Source: Sinorhizobium sp. B11 (lineage in GTDB: Bacteria; Pseudomonadota; Alphaproteobacteria; Rhizobiales; Rhizobiaceae). Taken from it: a DNA stretch of 64,000 bases. The notes under the pieces were generated by a model that was given only the letters and a program-made list of their open reading frames with translations, made no database searches and was not told the DNA's origin. Both the position numbers and the translations under genes were made by a program. The stretch covers positions 2,356,001-2,420,000 of the forward strand of contig CP091034.1 in NCBI GenBank assembly GCA_039725955.1. Reading direction: 5' to 3'. Below, piece after piece: positions 34,590-43,005 of this stretch (its first letter is position 1; every line of letters starts with the position of its first letter).

Positions 34590-34778
34590 ATGAAGCACCA
34601 ACGACAGGCGTCGACACCGTGGCATGCGTGGTTCCAGGCCTGTTCGGGGCACGTAGAAGCCGTCGTCGACTGGTTCGCACTCTCGCTGATCGGCGCGGTC
34701 ACCGGCCATCGTTTCGACGATGGCCATTCTCCGTCAGGCCGCCGAGAAACCCGGCTTCAAGAGGATTCGCAGCTATGA
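34590..34778 (+). CDS. Possible small protein, 62 aa
   Basis: An open frame from an ATG at 34590 whose stop overlaps the start of the broken cytochrome P460 gene (ATGA). It contains a short hydrophobic stretch (VDWFALSLIGAVTG) flanked by charged residues. The coupled arrangement is what favours it; composition alone is not convincing. No family recognised. Confidence 0.35.
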   Translation: MKHQRQASTPWHAWFQACSGHVEAVVDWFALSLIGAVTGHRFDDGHSPSGRRETRLQEDSQL

Positions 34779-35071
34779 AGATCCTCTCCCGAATTGGCGA
34801 TTGCTGCGATTACAGGCCTCCTCGTGCTTGGTGCCGGCCCGCTCGCATCCCCTCCATCGCCTGCCCTCGCCGACGCAAATGCGGTGACCTTTCCGCCTCT
34901 CGACCAGCTGGTTCAAGACACGACCGTCCGCCGCGGCGTTCCCGCGAGCAGATGCTGACGAGCAGTGAGGCATTGGCAGCCATCAAGGCCGGCCAGCCCG
35001 TGCAGACGGGAACGCATGTCGTGCTGGCCGATGACCCTTGCTCATTCGGCCAGCATATCGGACGCCAGTAG
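34775..35071 (+). pseudogene. Cytochrome P460-like gene remnant, frameshifted and truncated
   Basis: The start MKILSR is in one frame. After ~34790 the expected signal peptide and mature start (LAIAAITGLLVLGAGPLAS, VTFPPLDQLVQDTTVRRG) are in the +1 frame. From ~34940 the sequence EQMLTSSEALAAIKAGQPVQTGTHVVLADD returns to the original frame. This matches the N-terminal part of rhizobial-type cytochrome P460 proteins, which continue to a haem-binding CxxCH. Here homology stops near 35030 where the Nudix gene begins on the other strand, so the haem site is missing. The gene is non-functional. The family call is from memory of the motif pattern. Confidence 0.7.
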
Positions 35072-35500
35072 CGCTTTCAGGCCTTTTGGATAGAGGCCTG
35101 GCGAGCCGTCGAGATCGAGCGTTTTCGGGTCATACCATCGAGCGACCCCGAACGTTCCATCGCTTTCCTGGAAGTTGATCACATCCTGACCCTGATAGTC
35201 ATCGGAGACAAAGCCGATCTTGAAGATGAACATGATCTCGTGGCCGCTCTCGCCTTCGAAGACATATATGTTTTCCATGACAAGCGGCCCTGAGAAAACC
35301 TCGACCTCGATACCGAGCTCTTCCCTGAATTCGCGCCTCAAGGCCGCTTCCGAGTCCTCGCCGAATTCAACACTGCCGCCGAGCGGACGCACGCCGGCTA
35401 CCCGCCCCTTATTGTCATAGACCTCGGCCGCCAGAAGACAGCCGTTGCGCCAATGGAGACCAAGAGCTTTCACATTGATTTTCGTACGGGGGGAACTCAT
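35042..35500 (-). CDS. Nudix hydrolase
   Basis: 152 residues with a full Nudix box GGSVEFGEDSEAALRREFREELGIEV (pattern Gx5Ex7REUXEEXGU, residues ~41-66). It hydrolyses a nucleoside diphosphate linked to another moiety, using Mg2+ bound by the Glu residues; the exact substrate cannot be told. The protein has no signal and should be cytoplasmic. Its 3' end overlaps the tail of the cytochrome P460 remnant, which suggests a rearrangement at this junction. A long inverted-repeat element lies upstream. Confidence 0.9.
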   Translation of the reverse strand: MSSPRTKINVKALGLHWRNGCLLAAEVYDNKGRVAGVRPLGGSVEFGEDSEAALRREFREELGIEVEVFSGPLVMENIYVFEGESGHEIMFIFKIGFVSDDYQGQDVINFQESDGTFGVARWYDPKTLDLDGSPGLYPKGLKALLASDMLAE

Positions 35501-35971
35501 GGGATTCTTGCACGCAAGAGGAACATTGCGCGCAATCTAGAAGAGCAGGCCGATGGCCGCAATGGGCAGTTGCAATTCTGATGTGAACGACCCCACGCGG
35601 AAAGAGCCGATAGCGTTTGTCGCAGTGCTGCAGGCGAAGAACGCGCCGCCTCCCCGGACGGGATATAGGTGGCTGCCCGCACCGCTCCTCCGTCAAGTCA
35701 GAAAACGAACAAGGCGGTGAGCACGCGGCCCCCTCATCCGCCCTTCGGGCACCTTCTCCCCGATGGGGCGAAGGGGTGTCGTTGCAAAGCCTCTCGCTCG
35801 TCTCAAAGCGTCTCTCGTTGCAAGCCGTGCCGCGTGCTCCCCCTTCTACCCATCGGGGAGAAGGTGCCCGAAGGGCGGATGAGGGGGCCGCGGACGCACT
35901 CCCTTGCCCATTTTCAGACCTGGCAAGGTGATGGGGCCACAACCCTAATAGACGGCCGGTTCTGCGGCCCC
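35501..35971. other. 471-bp intergenic region
   Basis: No gene is seen. It contains the promoter side of the Nudix gene and the inverted-repeat element at 35726-35890. Both strands show open frames over the element, but these are repeat-derived (Pro/Arg/Gly-rich) and not credible proteins. Confidence 0.6.
35726..35890. repeat. Long inverted repeat, 42-bp perfect arms (MITE/REP-like)
   Basis: The left arm starts CGGCCCCCTCATCCGCCCTT (35726) and the right arm ends in its exact complement at 35890. The match is perfect over 42 bp (35726-35767 and 35849-35890) and continues with mismatches for about 9 bp more. The ~80-bp centre is unrelated. The size, strong symmetry and intergenic place fit a non-autonomous mobile or REP-type element common in Rhizobiales. 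No target-site duplication was recognised by eye. Confidence 0.85.
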
Positions 35972-37474
35972 TCACCCTCCCGCCAAAAACGTCCCATCCT
36001 CGAAAACCTCGGCAAGCACCCGCGTCCCCATATCCGCCTCCGCCTCCGAAAGCCCGGAGAATCCGAGCAGCAGCCGCGACCGATCCTTCGAAACCACATT
36101 CATGCGCGACAGCGGCATCACCACCACGCCCTTCTTCAGCACTGCAGCAGAGACGGCGGTGTCATCATCCCAACTGCCCGTGCTCCGCACCGTCAGATTG
36201 ATCCCCTGATCCGGCAGCAGCACCGTCGCATGGTCCGCCAACCGCTCCCTCAGAAACCCGGCCAGCATGTCGCGCGAGGCCCGCAGCCGCTCCCTGAGCC
36301 GCCGCAGATGCGCCGGGAAATAGCCCTCCTCCAGGAAATCGGCGATCACCCGCTGCTGGAAGCTTGGCGGGCAGCGGTCGACGGCGGGGCGCACGGCGCG
36401 GAAGGCGGGCACGAGGTCGGCGGGGACGACGAGATAGCCGATGCGCAGGCTCGGCAGCAGCGCCTTGCTGAAAGTGCCGGTATAGAGAACGCGGCTCGCC
36501 TTATCGAGCCCGTGCAGCGAGGCGATCGGGTGGCCCTGATAGCGGAATTCGCTGTCGTAATCGTCCTCGATGATCCAGCAGTCGTTCTCCTCGGCATAGG
36601 AAAGCAGCCCGAGCCGGCGCGAGAGCGACAGCACCGAACCGACCGGATACTGGTTGGAAGGCGTGACGTAGAAGGCGGCGGGAGGCGCGATCGTGCCGTC
36701 GAGCAGCCGGGCAATATCGATCCCGTCACCGTCGACCGGCAGACCGGTGACTTCGATTCCGTTCAGAGCCAGGCATTGCCGGGCCGGCGGATAACAGGGA
36801 TCTTCGACGACGGCCCGGTCACCCGGCGTCATCAGCACGCGAAAGGCAAGGTCGAGCGCCTGCTGCGTACCCGCCGTGATGAAGATCTGCTCCGGGCTGC
36901 AGCGCACCCCGCGCGAGACGGCGAGATGGGCGCTGATCGCCGCCCGCAGCGAATATTCGCCCTGGATATCGCCATAGCCTTCGAAGGCATAGTTCATATG
37001 CCGTGTCGCGATGCGGTTCAAAAGCCGCGCCGTGCGCTCGTCATGGGCGATGCGGCCGGTGACGAAGGGCAGCGCCTTCTGCGGCTCCAGGCTCGGCCCG
37101 CGCGTGAGGATTGCCGTGGCGGCGGCCGACACGCCGCGGCGGATCGGCTGGCTGCTGCCTGCGCCCGGCGGATCGATGCGCGCCGCCCCCTCGGGAATGG
37201 ACGAGGCGATATAGGTGCCGGAGCCGTGGCGGGCGACCGCAAAACCCTCGGCAATCAGGATCTCGTAGGCTTCCGCGATCACGCCGCGCGAGACCGCCCA
37301 TTCCGTAGCGGCAAGCCGCGTCGATGGCAGCCGCTGCCCGCCCGAAAGCCGCCCTTCCGCAACGGCATTCCGTAACGCAAGGTAGAGCTGGCGCGGCAAG
37401 GGCGCCGATGACGAGGGATCGATGTCAGGCCGGAATGCTGCCGATGGCCCCTCACGTCTTCTCACAGCAGTCAT
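35972..37474 (-). CDS. MocR-family (GntR-aminotransferase) PLP-dependent regulator
   Basis: About 500 residues. The N-terminus is a GntR winged helix (PLPRQLYLALRNAVAEGRLSGGQRLPSTRLAATEWAVSRGVIAEAYEILIAEGF), and residues ~110-500 form an aminotransferase fold-type I domain with SNQYPVGSVL, IIEDDYDSEFRY (cofactor Asp) and the Lys in TGTFSKALLPSLRIGY. These regulators sense PLP or amino-acid-PLP adducts. It is divergent from a C39-like peptidase and a D-Ala-D-Ala ligase. The DdlR subgroup of this family activates ddl in Brevibacillus; PdxR and GabR are other members. A DdlR-like role is inference from context. Start 37474 has GGAGA before it. Confidence 0.9.
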   Translation of the reverse strand: MTAVRRREGPSAAFRPDIDPSSSAPLPRQLYLALRNAVAEGRLSGGQRLPSTRLAATEWAVSRGVIAEAYEILIAEGFAVARHGSGTYIASSIPEGAARIDPPGAGSSQPIRRGVSAAATAILTRGPSLEPQKALPFVTGRIAHDERTARLLNRIATRHMNYAFEGYGDIQGEYSLRAAISAHLAVSRGVRCSPEQIFITAGTQQALDLAFRVLMTPGDRAVVEDPCYPPARQCLALNGIEVTGLPVDGDGIDIARLLDGTIAPPAAFYVTPSNQYPVGSVLSLSRRLGLLSYAEENDCWIIEDDYDSEFRYQGHPIASLHGLDKASRVLYTGTFSKALLPSLRIGYLVVPADLVPAFRAVRPAVDRCPPSFQQRVIADFLEEGYFPAHLRRLRERLRASRDMLAGFLRERLADHATVLLPDQGINLTVRSTGSWDDDTAVSAAVLKKGVVVMPLSRMNVVSKDRSRLLLGFSGLSEAEADMGTRVLAEVFEDGTFLAGG

Positions 37475-37530
37475 CGGCTCTCCTGCAGCCATGCACTTAT
37501 TCCCGTGGTTCATCTCGCCTGACGCGATCC

Positions 37531-37602
37531 AAGTGGTCCACAGGAACACGACAAAGTGGCCCTGTCAAATACATCGGAATTGCATCTAGTATGAGCCACT
37601 TT
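37531..37602. promoter_or_regulatory. Three AGTGG-type boxes in the mocR-peptidase gap
   Basis: AAGTGGTCC (37531-37539), AAAGTGGCCC (37553-37562) and an inverted GCCACTTT (37595-37602) lie in the divergent gap, the first two as direct repeats about 23 bp apart. MocR-type regulators generally bind direct repeats in such gaps. These are the best operator candidates. Confidence 0.55.
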
Positions 37603-37640
37603 CTAACGGGATTCGCATTGCAGTGCCTGACGGAGACGAC

Positions 37641-38261
37641 ATGGATCATCGAGAACTCGACGTGCCCTATTTCAGCCAGTGGGAAACGCCCGACATGACA
37701 CTGCCGGTGCTGGCCGAAGGTGCCGTTGCGCTGCACCGCGATGCCAACTGGAAAAACTCGGGCGCAGAAACGATCGAGGAATATGCGCGCTGGGCGGTCA
37801 ACGTCTGCGGCATGGCCTGCCTGAAGATGATCCTGGCTGCCCGCGGCGAGGCGCATCCGATCCTCTCGCTGGCGAGGGCCTGCACCCGCTATGGCGGCTA
37901 TGTCGTCAACGAGGCCGATGCCTCGATCAAGGGGCTGATCTATGCGCCATTCGTCACCTTCGTGCGCGAGCGCTTCGGGCTTGTCGCCGAGGTGCGCACC
38001 GAGCTCCCGACGCAAACCATCCCCGAAATCCTCGCGACCCATCGCTTCTTCATCGCCTCGGTCAGCAGCTCCATCCGCTGGCCGGAGCGCGAGCCGCCAG
38101 GCAAGGGCGGCCACCTGGTGCTGGTAACGGCCGCCAATGAAGACAGCGTGCGCTTCCACAACCCTTCCGGCCATGAGCGCGCCACGCAGGCCGATGTCAC
38201 CCTGCCGCTCGCAACCTTCGACCGCTTCTTCGCCAACCGAGGCATCGCGGTCAGCTTCTAG
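37641..38261 (+). CDS. C39-like cysteine peptidase family protein
   Basis: About 206 residues. The papain-like C39 fold is suggested by LDVPYFSQWE at the start, the Cys in NVCGMACLKMIL (residue ~56), the His in GGHLVLVTA (~158) and NPSGH further on. Unlike bacteriocin-processing C39 domains there is no membrane or ABC portion and no signal peptide. GGAG lies in front of the ATG at 37641; a GTG at 37623 is possible. It sits 80 bp before the D-Ala-D-Ala ligase on the same strand and is likely co-transcribed, so it may act on peptidoglycan precursors or stem peptides. That is inference. Confidence 0.8.
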   Translation: MDHRELDVPYFSQWETPDMTLPVLAEGAVALHRDANWKNSGAETIEEYARWAVNVCGMACLKMILAARGEAHPILSLARACTRYGGYVVNEADASIKGLIYAPFVTFVRERFGLVAEVRTELPTQTIPEILATHRFFIASVSSSIRWPEREPPGKGGHLVLVTAANEDSVRFHNPSGHERATQADVTLPLATFDRFFANRGIAVSF

Positions 38262-38341
38262 AGGTTTTGTTTTCGCGCAATTCCGGACGCAGAACCGCTG
38301 CACACTCTTGCCGGAATTGCTTACTTTTCAGGAGAATTCCA

Positions 38342-39409
38342 ATGAGCCCTTCCCCATCCAGGCTGCGCATCGCCGTGCTCTTCGGCGGCCGTTCCAGCGA
38401 ACACGACGTCTCCGTCATGTCGGCCACCAATGTCATGCGTGCGCTCGACCCGGAGAGATACGATGCCCTGCCCGTCTTCGTCACCAGGGATGGACGCTGG
38501 CTGCAAAGCCGCTTTGCCGATGGCGAACTCGCCAAGCCCTCTTCCGGCACCGAACTCTGCCTCCTGCCGGGCGGCCACGGCCGCCTGCTGGCGATCGGTC
38601 CCGACGGAAAGGCGACCGAAACCGGCAAGATCGACATCGTCTTCCCGGTGCTGCACGGCCTGCATGGAGAGGATGGCGCGGTTCAGGGCCTCTGCCAGGT
38701 GGCGCGCGTGCCGCTCGCCGGCTGCGGCATCCTCGGCTCGGCAACAGCACTCGACAAGGATATCGCCAAGCAGCTCCTGAAGGCGGCCGGCCTGCCGGTG
38801 GCCCGCTCCGTGACGCTCGATCAGGACAGCCCGCCTTCGCTCGAAACCCTCGAAGCCGCGCTCGGCCTGCCGGTCTTCATCAAGCCGGCCCGCCAGGGCT
38901 CCTCGGTCGGCGTGCGAAAAGTCTCCGGCAGCCAGGAATTCGCCCCTGCCCTTGCTGATGCCTTCAGCCATGACCGCAAGCTGATCGCCGAGGAATTCAT
39001 CGCCGGCCGCGAGATCGAATGCAGCGTGCTGGAGGATACGAAAGGCGGCCTCTTCGTCTCACGCCCCGGCGAGATCGCGCCCGCCGAAAGCCACGGCTTC
39101 TACAGCTACACCGCCAAATATCTCGACGAGAATGGCGCTGCCCTGAAAGTGCCGGCCGAGCTTCCCGCCGATGTCGAAGCGAAGATCCGCGACATGGCCG
39201 CCCGCGCCTTCCGCGCGCTCGGCTGCGACGGCATGGCCCGCGTCGATTTCTTCCTGATGGAAGACATGCGCTTCGTCGTCAACGAGGTGAATACCATTCC
39301 GGGCTTCACCGATATCAGCATGTATTCCAAGGCGATGGCCGCAAGCGGCGTGGCCTATGCCGAGGTCATCGACAAGCTGGTGGAGCATGGGCTGGCCAGA
39401 GGGGCATAA
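38342..39409 (+). CDS. ddl: D-alanine-D-alanine ligase
   Basis: 355 residues with clear Ddl motifs: IAVLFGGRSSEHDVSVMSA at the N-terminus, FPVLHGLHGEDGAVQGLCQ, the ATP-grasp GLPVFIKPARQGSSVGVRKV, EIECSVLE, ARVDFFLMED and the C-terminal NEVNTIPGFTDISMYSKAMAASG. It joins two D-Ala molecules using ATP for peptidoglycan precursors, in the cytoplasm. AGGAG precedes the ATG by seven bases. In this order of bacteria the housekeeping ddl normally sits in the mur/fts cluster, so this copy, next to a C39-like peptidase and a MocR regulator, looks like an accessory (DdlA-type) enzyme. That second-copy point is inference. Confidence 0.95.
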   Translation: MSPSPSRLRIAVLFGGRSSEHDVSVMSATNVMRALDPERYDALPVFVTRDGRWLQSRFADGELAKPSSGTELCLLPGGHGRLLAIGPDGKATETGKIDIVFPVLHGLHGEDGAVQGLCQVARVPLAGCGILGSATALDKDIAKQLLKAAGLPVARSVTLDQDSPPSLETLEAALGLPVFIKPARQGSSVGVRKVSGSQEFAPALADAFSHDRKLIAEEFIAGREIECSVLEDTKGGLFVSRPGEIAPAESHGFYSYTAKYLDENGAALKVPAELPADVEAKIRDMAARAFRALGCDGMARVDFFLMEDMRFVVNEVNTIPGFTDISMYSKAMAASGVAYAEVIDKLVEHGLARGA

Positions 39410-39419
39410 AAGACTGCGT

Positions 39420-39447
39420 GCCCCTTCTCTCGCCGGGAAGAAGGGGC
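39420..39447. terminator. Hairpin between convergent ddl and DJ-1-family genes
   Basis: GCCCCTTCT (39420-39428) pairs with AGAAGGGGC (39439-39447) over a 10-nt loop. It is placed between the two stop codons and can serve both strands. No long T-tract follows. Confidence 0.65.
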
Positions 39448-39459
39448 GGTAGCCCCCAC

Positions 39460-40173
39460 TCACCGCAAAGCCAGCGCCTCCAGCGCCGCCCGCATCTCGC
39501 CATGCGCGGCACCATTGCGCTGCAGCATCAGCGCCTTCGCTGCCTCGCTCGCCTTGTCGGGATGGCCGCCATCGAAGGGTGGTGCGGGATCATATTCGAT
39601 ACCGAGCTGGATTGCCCGGGCGACATCGCCGCCGGCAAGTTCGGCGATGATCGTGAAGGCGAAATCGATGCCGGCCGTGACCCCGCCCGAGGTGATGATA
39701 TTGCCATCGCGCACGGTGCGCGCCTTCTCATGTGTCGCACCGACGAGCGGCAGCAGATCCGTATAGGCCCAATGCGTCGTCGCCCGCCGTCCCCGGAGCA
39801 GGCCGGCGGCGCCAAGCAGGAAGGCCCCGACGCACACGGATGTCGCATATTGCGCCTGCCGTCCCTGATGGCCGATGAAATCCACCGTCTCGGCATCGTC
39901 GAGTGCATCGACGACACCGGCGCCGCCCGGAATGCAGATCAGGTCGAGCGCCGGGCAGGTCTCGAAACTCTGCCCCGGAAGGAAGCTCAAACCCCGATCG
40001 CTCGCCACCGGCTCCAGGTTCTTGGCGATGACATGCGTCTTGACGTTGGGAAAGCGTGATGGAGCCGTCAGCGACGGCGGTGTTGAAAGCCGGCTGAGCA
40101 CCTCGAACGGCCCGGTGAAATCGAGCTGGGTGATGCCGGGAAAGATCACGAAACCAATGTTGAAATCAGCCAT
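39460..40173 (-). CDS. inhA: DJ-1/PfpI-family protein, isonitrile-hydratase-like
   Basis: 237 residues. The DJ-1/PfpI fold is plain: FVIFPGITQLDFTGPFEVL at the start, LICIPGGAGVVDAL, and the nucleophile elbow TSVCVGAFLLGAAGLLRGRRATTHW with Cys at residue ~114, then GGVTAGIDFAF. This pattern closely follows the Pseudomonas isonitrile hydratase InhA, including the Asp in the QLD motif. Such an enzyme hydrates isocyanides to N-substituted formamides. The assignment rests on motif pattern, so a different DJ-1 activity cannot be excluded. Start 40173 begins the first strand; upstream codons look non-coding. It converges with ddl. Confidence 0.85.
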   Translation of the reverse strand: MADFNIGFVIFPGITQLDFTGPFEVLSRLSTPPSLTAPSRFPNVKTHVIAKNLEPVASDRGLSFLPGQSFETCPALDLICIPGGAGVVDALDDAETVDFIGHQGRQAQYATSVCVGAFLLGAAGLLRGRRATTHWAYTDLLPLVGATHEKARTVRDGNIITSGGVTAGIDFAFTIIAELAGGDVARAIQLGIEYDPAPPFDGGHPDKASEAAKALMLQRNGAAHGEMRAALEALALR

Positions 40174-40401
40174 GCCACTCCCCCCGAAATGATGCATGCG
40201 ATTGCCTGGACGATCATCGCATTTGCCGCCCGTGGCTGCAATGGCGAGCTGTTGCGGCCGGCCCTGCCCGTCCACTTGTCGAGCATGGGTGGTCCGCACG
40301 CTTACGCCCCGATTTACACCGGCATTTACGGTTGCGTACTTCCGCCGGCAGTTTCAGCCGTGGCACCCTTCGGCCCCGGAGCTCTGGGCTGGAGGTGACG
40401 C

Positions 40402-41808
40402 ATGTTGCGCCTGGTGTTTGCATTGACGATCGGCCTGCTGTCGGCGGGTGCGGCTGCCGCGCAGGACCATTCCGCGGCGCAGGAAGTGGAAGAGCGCCTG
40501 GCGCGCAGCCGGGCGACGGAAGCGGTGATCTGGGGCATGCCGGCGGTCAATACCCTGCTCATGTACGACCAGATGATCGCGGCCGGCGGCAAGGCCGGCG
40601 AGATCATCTACTGGGGCCGGCCGCTCGACTGGCACAATCAGACGCTGACGCCCAATCCCGATACGCTCTATTTCATGGGCTTCTACGATCTCGGCAAGAG
40701 CGGCCCTGTTGTGGTGGAGATTCCGCCGGCCGGCGACGACGGCTCGCTCAACGCCAATTTCGTGACCCTGTGGCAGACCTCGCTCGAAGATGCTGGCCTG
40801 CTCGGCATCGACAAGGGCGTCGGCGTCAAGTTCGTGATTACGCCGCCAGGCTTCGAAGGCAAGCTGCCCAGGGGCCTCCAGCGGCTCGCCGCCGACACCA
40901 ATACCGGCTATTTCCTGATGCGCTCCAACCTCAGGAGCCATGGCGAGGCAGATGTCGAGAAATCGATCGCCTATGGCAAGCGCGTCAGGTTCTACCCCCT
41001 GTCCGAGGCAAAGGCGCCGCCGCAGACGGTCTACCGCGACATCAAGGACGCCGACTTCGATTCCACCATCAAATACGACCCGAGCTTCTTCACGCTGCTT
41101 GACCGTGTCGTCCAGAGCGAGCCCTGGCTGCCGCGCGACCGGGCGATGATCGACCAGCTGCGCTCGATCGGCATCGAAAGGGGCAAGCCTTACGCGCCCG
41201 ATGCCGCAGCAAGGAAAGCCCAGGAGGAAGGCATCGCCGATGCCAGGGCCTGGCTCGAGGCGCGTTATGATGCGGGCTTTCCGGCCTTTTTCGAAGGCAC
41301 GCACTGGACCATACCGGCCCTGCCGGATGCTGTTCAAGGCCAGTCCACCACTTATGCCGAACCGGACAAATATGCCGTGGATGCACGCGGCATCGGCTAT
41401 AGCTACGCCTATATCGCGATCAAGCGGCTTGGCGTCGGCCAGTTCTACCTGATCAACATCAAGGACAAGACCGGCAAGAGCTATGACGGCGCCCGCGCCT
41501 ACAAGCTGCATGTGCCGGCCGATGTACCGGTAAAGCAATATTGGTCCGTCACCGTCTACGACCGTGAGACGCACGCGCTTCTGAAGGGTGCCGATCGCGC
41601 CAGCCGCGCCTCCAATGCCGCCGAGATCAAGAAGAATGCCGACGGATCGGTGGACATCTATTTCGGGCCGAATGCGCCCGAAGGCATGGAAACGAACTGG
41701 GTGCCGACCATTCCCGGCCGCCAGTTCGAGCTGATGTTCCGCCTCTACGGGCCAACGCAGCGCCTGTTCGACAAGGCCTGGACGCTGGCGGATGTCGAAC
41801 CGATGTGA
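40402..41808 (+). CDS. DUF1254-family exported protein (DUF1254 + DUF1214)
   Basis: 468 residues. A Sec signal (ALTIGLLSAGAAAAQ) precedes the DUF1254 part (EAVIWGMPAVNTLLMYDQMIAAGGKAGEIIYWGRPL, NPDTLYFMGFYDL) and a C-terminal DUF1214 part (YKLHVPADVPVKQYWSVTVYDRETHALLK, DGSVDIYFGPNAPEGMETNW). These periplasmic proteins have no firmly known activity. GGAGG lies six bases before the ATG. A second, shorter member follows at 41822, with only 13 bases between stop and start, so they form an operon. In this family paired copies are common. Confidence 0.9.
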   Translation: MLRLVFALTIGLLSAGAAAAQDHSAAQEVEERLARSRATEAVIWGMPAVNTLLMYDQMIAAGGKAGEIIYWGRPLDWHNQTLTPNPDTLYFMGFYDLGKSGPVVVEIPPAGDDGSLNANFVTLWQTSLEDAGLLGIDKGVGVKFVITPPGFEGKLPRGLQRLAADTNTGYFLMRSNLRSHGEADVEKSIAYGKRVRFYPLSEAKAPPQTVYRDIKDADFDSTIKYDPSFFTLLDRVVQSEPWLPRDRAMIDQLRSIGIERGKPYAPDAAARKAQEEGIADARAWLEARYDAGFPAFFEGTHWTIPALPDAVQGQSTTYAEPDKYAVDARGIGYSYAYIAIKRLGVGQFYLINIKDKTGKSYDGARAYKLHVPADVPVKQYWSVTVYDRETHALLKGADRASRASNAAEIKKNADGSVDIYFGPNAPEGMETNWVPTIPGRQFELMFRLYGPTQRLFDKAWTLADVEPM

Positions 41809-41821
41809 GGAGAGCAAGGTT

Positions 41822-42853
41822 ATGGCCGCGAAGAAGACAACTCTCACTGCCGCGTCGGTGGCTCTGCTCCTCATGTCGGGCGCAGCATCCGGCGCCGATC
41901 CCATCAAGGTCACGCCGGATAATTTCGTGCGCGCCGAGAGCGACATGTACATGGCGGCATCGTCAGGGGAAGCCGGTCTCGGAAAGCTCTTCCACCGCCG
42001 CGAACCCTTCGATGTGAAACACCAGACGGTCGTTCGCGGCAATCGCGACACGCTCTATTCCAGCGGTGTCTTCGATCTCGATGCCGGACCAGTGACGATA
42101 TCAATGCCGGATGCGGGAAAGCGCTTCATGTCGCTGATGGTTGTCAATGAAGACCACTATGTCACCGATGTCTTTCACGGGGCCGGCAGCCACACATTCA
42201 CAAGGGATGGCGTGGGCACGCGTTACGTCCTGATTGCCGTACGCACCCTGATCGACCCGACCAAATCAGGCGACGCCGACGAGGTGCACAGGCTGCAGGA
42301 TGCCATCAAGCTCGATCAACCAGGCGGGCCTGGTACGCTGGACATGCCCGCATGGGACAAGACGAGCCAGGATACGGTGCGCAATGCGCTGCTGGCGCTC
42401 AATACGACAATGGAAAGTTTCAACAAGGCCTTCGGCAGGAAGAGCGAGGTCGATCCGGTTCATCACCTGATCGCAACGGCCGCCGCCTGGGGCGGCAATC
42501 CCGACAGCGAAGCGACCTATCTGAGCGTCACGCCCGAGAGGAACGATGGCAAGACCCTCTACAGGCTGCATGTTCCCGGTGACGTGCCGGTGGACGGTTT
42601 CTGGTCGATCAGCCGCTACGACGCGGCAGGCTATTTCGTCGAGAACCCGTTCAACGCCTATTCGGTCAACAATATCACCGCCGCCAAGGGCGCGGACGGC
42701 TCCGTCGACATCCAGTTCGGGGGCTGCGACGGCAAGCTTGCGAACTGCCTGCCGATCGAGGCCGGCTGGAACTACACGGTCCGCCTTTACCGGCCACATC
42801 AGACCATACTGGACGGAAGCTGGAAATTCCCGGCTCCGCAGCCGGTGGATTGA
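41822..42853 (+). CDS. Second DUF1254/DUF1214-family exported protein
   Basis: 343 residues. Signal peptide (ASVALLLMSGAASG) and then the same fold as the upstream gene but shorter: TPDNFVRAESDMYMAASSGEAGLGKLFHRREPFDVKHQTVVRGNRDTLYSSGVFDLDAGPVTI, with GFWSISRYDAAGYFVENPF and DGSVDIQFGGCDG towards the end. The start at 41822 follows GGAGAG, which sits right after the preceding stop. Its residues parallel the DUF1214 half of the neighbour more than its DUF1254 half. Function unknown; with its partner it may handle a periplasmic metabolite. Confidence 0.88.
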   Translation: MAAKKTTLTAASVALLLMSGAASGADPIKVTPDNFVRAESDMYMAASSGEAGLGKLFHRREPFDVKHQTVVRGNRDTLYSSGVFDLDAGPVTISMPDAGKRFMSLMVVNEDHYVTDVFHGAGSHTFTRDGVGTRYVLIAVRTLIDPTKSGDADEVHRLQDAIKLDQPGGPGTLDMPAWDKTSQDTVRNALLALNTTMESFNKAFGRKSEVDPVHHLIATAAAWGGNPDSEATYLSVTPERNDGKTLYRLHVPGDVPVDGFWSISRYDAAGYFVENPFNAYSVNNITAAKGADGSVDIQFGGCDGKLANCLPIEAGWNYTVRLYRPHQTILDGSWKFPAPQPVD

Positions 42854-43005
42854 ACGCCAGCAATGCCGCCGCCTCGAAAGACCCTTCCTCAACCCGTGAC
42901 CGATGGATGTGTTTTTGCGACAATTGGCAACTTTAACGAGCCGACTGGTGAATTCTTAATGCCAGGCTGTTAACACCCGCCACCATCGCAATGATGGATT
43001 AGAGC

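Noticed and set aside
32962..34680. A 572-aa open frame on the minus strand
   Set aside because: It is the antisense shadow of the Tat hydrolase and cyclophilin-like genes, which have signal peptides, ribosome sites and family motifs.
35669..37375. A 568-aa open frame on the plus strand
   Set aside because: It is antisense to the MocR regulator and the inverted repeat; the composition is typical of GC-rich shadow frames.
40354..42051. A 565-aa open frame on the minus strand
   Set aside because: It is antisense to the first DUF1254 protein, which has a signal peptide and a good ribosome site.
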